The translations under genes were made by a program, and so were the position numbers. Under the pieces are notes generated by a model that did no database searches, was not told where the DNA came from, and saw only the letters and a list, made by a program, of their open reading frames with translations. Shown here piece after piece: positions 1-6,015 of a DNA stretch of 10,825 nt (its first letter is position 1; every line of letters starts with the position of its first letter). Source of the stretch: Candidatus Gallimonas intestinigallinarum (lineage in GTDB: Bacteria; Bacillota_A; Clostridia; Christensenellales; Borkfalkiaceae); contig DXBS01000126.1 in NCBI GenBank assembly GCA_019116405.1, positions 1 to 10,825 of the forward strand, written 5' to 3'.

Positions 1-781
1 TCAGGCTCTCCGAATCGACGTAGCGGGTGATCTCGCCGCGCTTGACGTAGGAGACGATGCCCGTCTCCTCGGAGACAATGATCGTGGAGACGTCCGCGAC
101 CTCGGTCACGCCGATGCCCGCGCGGTGGCGGGTGCCGTAATCCTTGGGGAAGTCCTTCTGCGTGAGCGGCAGGAAGCACCCCGCCGCCTGAATTTTATCG
201 CCGTAGATGACCATGGCGCCGTCGTGCAGGGGCGCCTTGGGAATAAAGATGCCCTCGATGAGCTGATTGGAGATGTTGGCGTTGAGCGTGACGCCGCTGT
301 CGATGATCTCCTTGGGCAGATTTCCGTTGGAGAGCACGATGAGCGCGCCCGTGTTGCTCTTGGAAAGGCTCTGCACCGCCTTGACGATGCCCGAAATATA
401 CTCGTCCGCGCGCGCACTGACGGCGTTGTTCTTTGCCGCCTGCGCCCCCTGGACGGGATGCACGCGCTTGCCCGCAACGTTCCAGACAGAGCGCTTGATC
501 TCCACGCTGAAGAGCAGCAGGAAGAACAGCGACATGAGCATGACGAAGATATAGAACAGTTCGGCCGTGAGGTGCTCGGAAAAGAGCGTGATCGCGCCCG
601 TGCAGACGAGCAGGAACACATAGAGCGCAATGAGCTTTTTGGCATTATTTTCGTACAGCGTTTTGAGCACGAAGTAGATGAGCAGGAACAAAAAGACCGC
701 TTCGATGACGATGATCCAATTGCCCGCAAAGTTTGAAAAGATGCCCCGGATGCCCTCCCAGACCTGCTGAGGCGTACGCAT
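1..781 (-). CDS. cdaA: Diadenylate cyclase CdaA (c-di-AMP synthase), 3' end cut by window edge
   Basis: Makes the second messenger c-di-AMP from two ATP at the membrane; in Firmicutes c-di-AMP controls potassium and osmolyte transport and wall homeostasis. My translation from the ATG at 781 gives 260 residues, open to the left edge; the family is about 270-280 long, so only the C-terminal tail is missing. Three hydrophobic segments lie at about residues 22-39, 49-66 and 73-93. The DisA_N cyclase domain follows, with the catalytic LHDGA motif (D187-G188-A189), the ATP-binding GTRHR motif (216-220) and VSEETG (236-241). All signature residues are intact, so it should be active. The start is supported by AAAAGGAGGG 6-15 bases upstream and by the usual short amphipathic N-terminus. 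It is separated from holA by 101 bases that contain its own promoter. The usual partner cdaR would lie outside the window. Family call near certain. Confidence 0.96.
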   Translation of the reverse strand, partial: MRTPQQVWEGIRGIFSNFAGNWIIVIEAVFLFLLIYFVLKTLYENNAKKLIALYVFLLVCTGAITLFSEHLTAELFYIFVMLMSLFFLLLFSVEIKRSVWNVAGKRVHPVQGAQAAKNNAVSARADEYISGIVKAVQSLSKSNTGALIVLSNGNLPKEIIDSGVTLNANISNQLIEGIFIPKAPLHDGAMVIYGDKIQAAGCFLPLTQKDFPKDYGTRHRAGIGVTEVADVSTIIVSEETGIVSYVKRGEITRYVDSESL

Positions 782-799
782 CTGCCGTTCCCTCCTTTT

Positions 800-813
800 C
801 GCCGCGCGCGGCG
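800..813 (-). other. GC palindrome in the cdaA 5' leader
   Basis: A perfect 14-base palindrome (CGCCGCGCGCGGCG) lies in the predicted cdaA leader. It falls between an AAAGGAG sequence and the AAAAGGAGGG that is the likely ribosome binding site. As RNA it can fold into a short hairpin abutting the Shine-Dalgarno sequence, which could tune translation. In such GC-rich DNA it may also be incidental. Confidence 0.35.
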
Positions 814-831
814 GCGACTCCTTTCTTCCCT

Positions 832-859
832 ATTATACTTTTTTTCGCAAAAAATGCAA
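832..859 (-). promoter_or_regulatory. Predicted sigma-A promoter of cdaA
   Basis: On the minus strand, TTGCAT (859-854), a 16-base spacer and a perfect TATAAT (837-832) lie about 50 bases before the cdaA start codon. The -35 matches TTGACA at four of six positions. The spacer is very A/T-rich (T and A runs), which usually helps promoter strength. The same TTGCAT hexamer is the -35 of the GH31 promoter. It implies that cdaA is transcribed independently of the comEC-holA unit. Confidence 0.7.
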
Positions 860-871
860 CGCGTTTCCCTG

Positions 872-906
872 AAAAAATCGCCTTACGCGTAAAATATTTT
901 CGCGAT
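872..906 (-). terminator. Weak candidate terminator after holA
   Basis: On the minus strand ATCGC (906-902) can pair with GCGAT (881-877), directly followed by a run of T (877-872). The 20-base loop contains an internal AAAATATTTT self-complement. The stem is only five pairs and overlaps the last holA codons, so termination would be partial at best. It fits the idea that holA ends one transcription unit and cdaA begins another. Confidence 0.3.
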
Positions 907-1863
907 CGCGTCAAAAAGTGCGCCTGTTTTGGCAAATTTCCCGCTCTTGGCGCCCGAGGAGAGCGCATAGAGCTGTTCGTACAGCGTCCGCACGCGCTCC
1001 CGCCCCAGCCGCGCCGCTGTCTGCCTGTTCCTCTGTACGGCGTACGGCTTGACGCCCAGCGTCTTGGAAAGCTCCGCATCCGAGGCGGCGGAGACAGAGA
1101 CTTCATACAGCGTGCGGAAGTGCCCCGTCAGCGCCGAAAGGCAGGCGTGCTCATCGTACCCCTTCTGAAGAAGATCGGAGAGAATCTCCATGAAGCGGGC
1201 ATAGTTTTTCCCCGATGCCGCCTGCGTCAGTTCGTAGATCTTGTACTCTGTATCCTTGGCGACGTACGCCTCCACGGCGTCCCGCCCGATGCGCGCCCCC
1301 TCGCCGAGCACGAGCGCAAGTTTTTCCGTCTCCAGCTTCATGCGCGCGGCGTCGCGGTTGCAGAAGCGCACCATGAGGGAGGCGGCGTCGCCGTCCATCG
1401 CGAGCCCCTTGCGCTTCGCCACGCCGAATACCCAGCGCGCGAGCATCTCCTCGTCCTCCCGTCCGCAGTCCACATAGGTCACGCCCGCCTTTTTTCTGAG
1501 GTCGGCGGCGCCCGTCTTTTTGCCCGCGTTGACGATGGCAAAGACGGTCGTGGGATTGGGCGAGGCGCAGTACGCCTTGAAGTGCGTCTCCCACTCCTTT
1601 TCGCTCGGGTAGAACTCATACGCGCGCACCAGCCGCTTTTCGTCCAGAAAGGGCAGCGTCTCCAGCGCGCGCACGAGTGAGGGAAGGTCGCCCTTGAGGG
1701 CGTCCCCTTCATAGCGCACGTCGTTGAGGGCGGGATTGGCGATCCGGCACGCGGCGCGGATGCTCTCCACGGCGTGATCGCGGAAGTAACTCTCCTCCCC
1801 CTCGACAAGGTAGACGGGCGCAACGCCCTCTTTGAGTGATTTTGCAAGCTCAACAAACTTCAT
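883..1863 (-). CDS. holA: DNA polymerase III delta subunit (clamp-loader subunit HolA)
   Basis: The delta subunit opens the beta sliding clamp as part of the DnaX clamp-loader complex during replication. The 326-residue product has the family length (about 320-350). Its N-terminus is typical (KSLKEGVAPVYLVEGEESYF, where delta proteins carry the PVYLLYGEE-type beta strand). The middle has VFAIVNAGKKTGAADLRKKA as in the degenerate AAA+ fold, and the C-terminal collar region carries YKIYELTQAASGKNYARFME. The ATG at 1863 was chosen because it gives this N-terminus and overlaps the comEC stop as ATGA, implying translational coupling. An in-frame ATG further upstream (1914) would add 17 residues unlike the family and overlap comEC by over 50 bases. 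The ribosome binding site is weak (CAGGG), which fits coupling. comEC-holA adjacency is frequent in Firmicutes. Confidence 0.93.
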   Translation of the reverse strand: MKFVELAKSLKEGVAPVYLVEGEESYFRDHAVESIRAACRIANPALNDVRYEGDALKGDLPSLVRALETLPFLDEKRLVRAYEFYPSEKEWETHFKAYCASPNPTTVFAIVNAGKKTGAADLRKKAGVTYVDCGREDEEMLARWVFGVAKRKGLAMDGDAASLMVRFCNRDAARMKLETEKLALVLGEGARIGRDAVEAYVAKDTEYKIYELTQAASGKNYARFMEILSDLLQKGYDEHACLSALTGHFRTLYEVSVSAASDAELSKTLGVKPYAVQRNRQTAARLGRERVRTLYEQLYALSSGAKSGKFAKTGALFDAIAKIFYA

Positions 1864-3851
1864 AGCACCCTGATTATACCATCTTTGAGCAGGTATTTCA
1901 AGCGCGTTTCGCACGTTTGCACCGATAAATCGGCGAAAAGCACCGGATCGCCCTCAAAGGAGAACTCCACGGCGACGTTCTCCGCCGTGAGCGCCAGCCT
2001 GTCCGCGCCCTCGTAGACAAAGCGCATGCCGCCCAGCTCGATGCGGTCGGCGCGCACGATATGCGCCTCCCGCAGCCCCGTCTCCACCTCCTCATAGGTG
2101 TAGATGACGTCCGCGGGCAGGAACGCCGCGACGTTGACGGCGCTCGCCCCGTCCGAGGAGAGGACGATGACCGCGTCCAGCTGCCCGCCGTAGGTGCGGT
2201 CGAGAAAGTCCTCGCAGGTCGCGAGCGAGACATCGCCGTCCACGAGGAGCACCGCGCGTCCTCCCTCGCGCACGAGGGCGCAGTCCCCGCCCGAATACCC
2301 CGTGACGTCGATGCGACAGCCCGAAGCGACGATATTCTCCGCGCACACGACAAGCGCAAAGGAGGCGGCAAGCGCGGCGGTCAGCAACCCGCGCGCGAGC
2401 GCAGAAAGGCGCACCCTGCCGCTCAAAGTGACCATGCCCGCAAACCAGACGATGCCGCCCGCGCCGAGCGCAAACCCCGCGAGCACGGCGGAGAAGTCGG
2501 CGGCGGAAAAGCAGAACAAAAAGGCGGACAGCAGCCCCTCCGGCAGCGCCAGCAGGACGGGCGCAGCGGCGGGGAAAAGCGCGGATAAGAACCCGCAGAC
2601 GATGAGGGGCAGAAAGAGTACGGGCAGCGCGGGAATGACGACGAGGTTGAGCAGCGTCCCCCAGACGGAGAAATAGCCGAACGCCTCCATCATCAGGGGA
2701 AAGGTGAAGATCTGCACCGCGGCGCTCGAGGCGAGCGCGTCCGCCAGCCGCGCGGGGAAGAAGATGCGCCCGATATGCAGCTTTTTCAGTCCGCGCGAAA
2801 AGGAACCGGAGAAGAGCGCCAGCCCTGCGACCGCGCCGTAGGAGAGCTGAAAGCTGACCGAGAGCAGCTTGGCGGGAGAGAGGAGCAGCGTGAGGACGGC
2901 GGCAAAGCTCAGAGAGGACAAAAGATCGTACTTCGCGCCGCGAAAGCGCATGACGCCCGCGACGGCGCACATGATGAGGGCGCGTACGCTGGACACCGTG
3001 AACGCACACAGCGCGCAGTACCCCGCCGCCAGACAGAGCGCGGGGACAAAGGACCACCGCCGAAGGAGCGGACGCAGGCAGAGCGTCACGGCGCCGTACA
3101 GGATGCCGATGTGCAGACCGGAGACCGCAAAGACGTGCGCGATGCCGCCCGTGCGCGTCTCGTCCAGCAGTCCCCCGTCGATGCCCGCGGAATTGCCCGT
3201 CAGCAGCGCGTAGGCGATGCCCGCGCAGTCGCGGTCCATCTCCGCAAACAGCACGTCATAGAGCGCCGCGTTGGCGCGAAGAAAGAGATTGCCCGATTTC
3301 CCCGTGACCTCGCAGGCGGCGGGCGAAGCGGTATAACGCAGGTCGGAAGCGAGATCGGACGCCCTTCCGCCCGCCGATGGCAACAAATTTCGGGATACGT
3401 TCGCCGAAAATGTGACCACGTCCCCGGGGCGCACGTTCTCCGAGGGGAGGGTTGCGCGCATGTTGCCGCCCTGCGAAGTGCCGTCAAAGGAGAGGTCAGA
3501 GAGCGTCGCCACACAGTAGCCGTTGTACACGGAGACCGTCTGCGCCGTACCCGTCACCGTGTACTCCCCCTCCCGGGCGCCCGACGTAAAATTGGAACAC
3601 GCGAAGGAAAACAGCCCCGCGCCCAGCCCTGCGGCGACGGTGAACAAGGCGACAACCGCCAGAACGCGCCGCCATGCAAAGGGCGGCGCGAGCAGCAGCA
3701 AAAACAGCGCAAAGACAAGGGCATCCGCGGGACGCACGCCCACAGATGCCCGATAGCTCAGATAGATGCCGCAGATCAGCCCGACGGCAAGCACGAGGAA
3801 AGGGCGCAGATTGAGCCGAGGCAGGCTCTTTTCTCTTGCGCGCTCCTCCAT
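1860..3851 (-). CDS. comEC: ComEC/Rec2 family DNA-uptake channel protein with degenerate C-terminal domain
   Basis: ComEC forms the inner-membrane channel that brings transforming single-stranded DNA into the cytoplasm. This 663-residue protein has N-terminal membrane segments (about 16-80), a DUF4131/OB-like extracellular part (about 90-190) and the Competence domain (about 205-500). The family hallmark GGIAHVFAVSGLHIG is at about 235-249, followed by many transmembrane helices. The C-terminal part (about 512-663) aligns in position with the metallo-beta-lactamase-like domain (DVTGYSGGDCALV for the usual DVGQGDA, then VLLVDGD). However, where the family has HPxxDHxGG it reads VIVLSSDGASAVNVAAFL (561-578), so the metal ligands are absent. 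It is shorter than Bacillus ComEC (about 776 residues). The ATG at 3851 has AGGGGAG just upstream. It starts 26 bases after the GH31 stop and overlaps holA by ATGA. Family call sure; competence of this organism is not shown. Confidence 0.93.
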   Translation of the reverse strand: MEERAREKSLPRLNLRPFLVLAVGLICGIYLSYRASVGVRPADALVFALFLLLLAPPFAWRRVLAVVALFTVAAGLGAGLFSFACSNFTSGAREGEYTVTGTAQTVSVYNGYCVATLSDLSFDGTSQGGNMRATLPSENVRPGDVVTFSANVSRNLLPSAGGRASDLASDLRYTASPAACEVTGKSGNLFLRANAALYDVLFAEMDRDCAGIAYALLTGNSAGIDGGLLDETRTGGIAHVFAVSGLHIGILYGAVTLCLRPLLRRWSFVPALCLAAGYCALCAFTVSSVRALIMCAVAGVMRFRGAKYDLLSSLSFAAVLTLLLSPAKLLSVSFQLSYGAVAGLALFSGSFSRGLKKLHIGRIFFPARLADALASSAAVQIFTFPLMMEAFGYFSVWGTLLNLVVIPALPVLFLPLIVCGFLSALFPAAAPVLLALPEGLLSAFLFCFSAADFSAVLAGFALGAGGIVWFAGMVTLSGRVRLSALARGLLTAALAASFALVVCAENIVASGCRIDVTGYSGGDCALVREGGRAVLLVDGDVSLATCEDFLDRTYGGQLDAVIVLSSDGASAVNVAAFLPADVIYTYEEVETGLREAHIVRADRIELGGMRFVYEGADRLALTAENVAVEFSFEGDPVLFADLSVQTCETRLKYLLKDGIIRVL
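1873..1901 (-). promoter_or_regulatory. Candidate internal promoter for holA inside the comEC 3' end
   Basis: On the minus strand TTGAAA (1901-1896), a 17-base spacer and a perfect TATAAT (1878-1873) lie within the last codons of comEC. Only nine bases separate the -10 box from the holA ATG (1863). A transcript would therefore start at or within a few bases of the start codon and be leaderless or nearly so. It may be a chance match, since the bases also encode comEC residues. Confidence 0.4.
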
Positions 3852-3877
3852 GGCTCCCCTCCCGGCTTCTTTGGTGT

Positions 3878-5839
3878 TTACAATTTTTCAAACACGGGGA
3901 TGACCTCAAGCGGCGCGGCAACTGTTACCTTTTGTCCGCCCGCGAGCACCTCGCCCGTCGCCATATTTTTCCACTCGCCCGCAGGCAGGTAGACTTCCCG
4001 CTCCGTCATGCCCGCGTACAGCACGGGCGCGACGAGGTAGCGGCTGCCGAACATATACTGCTCGTCCGCCTCCCAGCACGCGGGGTCGTCGGGGAACTCG
4101 TAGAACATGGCGCGCATGACGGGAGAGCCGTTCTCGCTCGCCTCGCGCATGACCTGCTTTAAGTAGGGCTTGAGCTGTTCGCGGACGGTAACGTAGTGCT
4201 TCAAAATCTCGTACACGTCCTCGCCGTAACTCCACAGCTCGTTGTCCCGCCCCGTATGGCAGAAGCCGCCGCCCCAGTCCCGATCGTCCAGCGGTTTGCT
4301 CTCGCACGGGCCCTTGTCGCCGTGCAGGCGCAGGACAGGGCAGAAGGTCGCCCACTCGAACCAGCGGATGAGCAATTCCTTATGCCCGGGCGCGGTGACG
4401 TCCACGAAGAACCCGCCGATATCCGTCGTCCACCAGGGAATGCCCGCGAGCGAGACGTTGAGCCCCGCGGCAAACTGGTCGCGCAACGTCTCGAAATTGC
4501 CGATGACATCGCCCGACCACAGCACGACGCCGTACTTCTGACTGCCCGCCCAGACGCAGCGGATGAGGTTGCAGATGTCCTTCTGCCCCGCCGCCGTCTG
4601 CCCGTCCCAGAACGCCTTGGCGTGCATGACGGGATAGACGTTGCCCACCTGCAAATCGGTGCCGAGATAATAACGGTAGTTGTCGAAGTCGTACGCCGTG
4701 TACTCGGGCTCCGCCTCGTCCAGCCAGAACATGTCGATGCCGTCCTCAAAGTAATTCCGGCGGCACTTGTCCCAAAGGTACGCCTGCGCGGCGGGGTTGG
4801 TCGCGTCGTAGAGGTAGGAGTCGCCCAAAAAGTCAAAGCACTGACTGCCCCGCTCGGGACGGATGAGCAATCCCCTTTCGCGCATTTCAGCGAAATTTTC
4901 GCTCTTTTTGTCGACGGTCGGCCACACGGAGATCATGCAGCGGATACCGTAGGATTTAAGCTCGCGCACCATTGCGGCGGGATCGGGCCAGTAGACGGGA
5001 TCAAACTTCCACTCCCCCTGCCGCGTCCAATGGAAGAAATCGATGACGATGACGTCGAGGGGAATGCCCCTGCGGTGATACTCGCGCGCGACGGAGAGCA
5101 CCTCCTCCTGCGTGCGGTAGCGCAGCTTGCACTGCCAGAGCCCCAATGCGTTCTCGGGAAATTCGGGTGCGCGGCCCGCGAGCGCGGTGTAGTTCGCGAG
5201 GATCTCCTTCGGCGAGCCGACGGTGATCCAGTAGTCGAGCTGACGCACGCTCTCAACGTGCCATTCGGTGACGTTCTTTGCAAAGGTCGCCCTGCCGACG
5301 GCGGGCTGATTGAACAAAAACCCGTAGCCCAGCGAGGAGAGAAGAAATGGCACGCTCGCCTGCGAATTGCGCTGGGCAAGCTCCAGCGTGCAGCCTTTCA
5401 GATCCAGGCAGTCCTGCTGGTACTGCCCCATGCCGTACAGCTTTTCCTTCTGCGCCTCAAAGCGCAGCGTACACTCGTAGTCGCCGCCGCGGATGGGCTT
5501 ATATTCGCGCGCCACGATGCGCAGCGAAGGCGTGTGCGGCATGTCGTACTCGTAGCAGCGGTAGTACTCCTCCAAGATCTGCACGCCGCTTTTGTAGAAG
5601 CGAATTTTGCCGAGACGGTCGACGCGCGCGGAGATCGCGCCGTTTGTGATGACCGCGCCGTCCCCTTCGAGGCGAACGTCGGCATTGCCGATGGGAGCGC
5701 CCTCGAGCGCCCAGTCCCTGTCGTCAAAGGCGCAGTTCATCGTCGCGCGCACGCGGAGCGCATCCTGCCCCTGCGCATAGATGACGGCCGTCTCCCCGTT
5801 GCGGGAAAATTGCAGCGTGTTAGCTTTGATCTCGAACAT
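3878..5839 (-). CDS. Glycoside hydrolase family 31 (alpha-xylosidase / alpha-glucosidase type)
   Basis: Hydrolyses alpha-linked xylosyl or glucosyl residues by a retaining two-Asp mechanism; the exact substrate cannot be read from sequence. The 653-residue protein has an N-terminal beta-sandwich (about 1-225), then the (beta/alpha)8 barrel starting near LGLWQCKLRY and LDVIVIDFFHW (262-271). The nucleophile motif is FWLDEAEPE with D374, and the acid/base motif is WSGDVIGNFETLRDQ with D444. Their 70-residue spacing is typical of GH31. AGIPWWTTDIGGFF (465-478), LRLHGD (503-508) and a C-terminal beta domain (about 590-653) follow. There is no signal peptide, so it is likely cytoplasmic and acts on imported oligosaccharides. 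The start at 5839 is supported by GAGGTAAT just upstream and by a strong promoter. No transporter or sugar regulator is nearby; it instead leads into comEC and holA. Family near certain, substrate open. Confidence 0.95.
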   Translation of the reverse strand: MFEIKANTLQFSRNGETAVIYAQGQDALRVRATMNCAFDDRDWALEGAPIGNADVRLEGDGAVITNGAISARVDRLGKIRFYKSGVQILEEYYRCYEYDMPHTPSLRIVAREYKPIRGGDYECTLRFEAQKEKLYGMGQYQQDCLDLKGCTLELAQRNSQASVPFLLSSLGYGFLFNQPAVGRATFAKNVTEWHVESVRQLDYWITVGSPKEILANYTALAGRAPEFPENALGLWQCKLRYRTQEEVLSVAREYHRRGIPLDVIVIDFFHWTRQGEWKFDPVYWPDPAAMVRELKSYGIRCMISVWPTVDKKSENFAEMRERGLLIRPERGSQCFDFLGDSYLYDATNPAAQAYLWDKCRRNYFEDGIDMFWLDEAEPEYTAYDFDNYRYYLGTDLQVGNVYPVMHAKAFWDGQTAAGQKDICNLIRCVWAGSQKYGVVLWSGDVIGNFETLRDQFAAGLNVSLAGIPWWTTDIGGFFVDVTAPGHKELLIRWFEWATFCPVLRLHGDKGPCESKPLDDRDWGGGFCHTGRDNELWSYGEDVYEILKHYVTVREQLKPYLKQVMREASENGSPVMRAMFYEFPDDPACWEADEQYMFGSRYLVAPVLYAGMTEREVYLPAGEWKNMATGEVLAGGQKVTVAAPLEVIPVFEKL

Positions 5840-5869
5840 AAATTACCTCGATGCGTTTTCTTGCTTTTG

Positions 5870-5898
5870 ATTATAACACACTCGCCCCCGCAATGCAA
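5870..5898 (-). promoter_or_regulatory. Predicted sigma-A promoter of the GH31-comEC-holA unit
   Basis: On the minus strand TTGCAT (5898-5893), a 17-base spacer and a perfect TATAAT (5875-5870) lie about 30 bases upstream of the GH31 ATG. That leaves a leader of roughly 25 bases containing the GAGGTAAT ribosome binding site. I looked for a CcpA-type cre operator around it and found only a poor partial match (TGCAAGC), so no catabolite control site is claimed. Confidence 0.75.
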
Positions 5899-5975
5899 GA
5901 ACTGCGCAAAAAAAGCTTGCAAAATCGGACATATTTCTTACCAATTGCAACATTATGTCGCCGCGCACACATAGT

Positions 5976-6005
5976 AGCGCCCCGCGCGTGACCGCGCGGG
6001 GCGCT
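5976..6005 (-). terminator. GC-rich hairpin after the first LRR gene, probable terminator
   Basis: AGCGCCCCGCGCG (5976-5988) and its exact reverse complement (5993-6005) flank the 4-base loop TGAC, giving a 13-bp perfect stem 10 bases past the LRR stop codon. It lies upstream of the GH31 promoter and so would insulate it from LRR transcription. Neither strand has a proper T tract after the stem (TTT only, on the plus side), so it may act as a pause or RNA-stabilising element. A closely related hairpin follows the second LRR gene (10406-10436). Confidence 0.6.
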
Positions 6006-6015
6006 GTTTCATGGA

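Noticed and set aside
733..1680. Plus-strand open frame spanning the cdaA-holA boundary
   Set aside because: It overlaps two well-supported genes and the cdaA promoter in antisense, with low-complexity sequence.
1861..1914. Longer holA start at 1914
   Set aside because: The extra 17 residues do not fit the family and overlap comEC heavily; the ATGA overlap start at 1863 is better.
2775..3992. Long plus-strand open frame opposite comEC
   Set aside because: Its translation is dominated by Arg, Gln, Glu and Gly with no domain; comEC on the other strand has clear family motifs.
5905..5925. Catabolite-response (cre) operator upstream of GH31
   Set aside because: Only the first half (TGCAAGC) resembles the consensus; the central CG and the second half are missing.
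4196..5974. Very long open frame on the plus strand opposite the GH31 gene
   Set aside because: It is antisense to a gene with full GH31 motifs and has no recognisable domain or ribosome binding site; high-GC coding DNA commonly leaves such antisense frames open.
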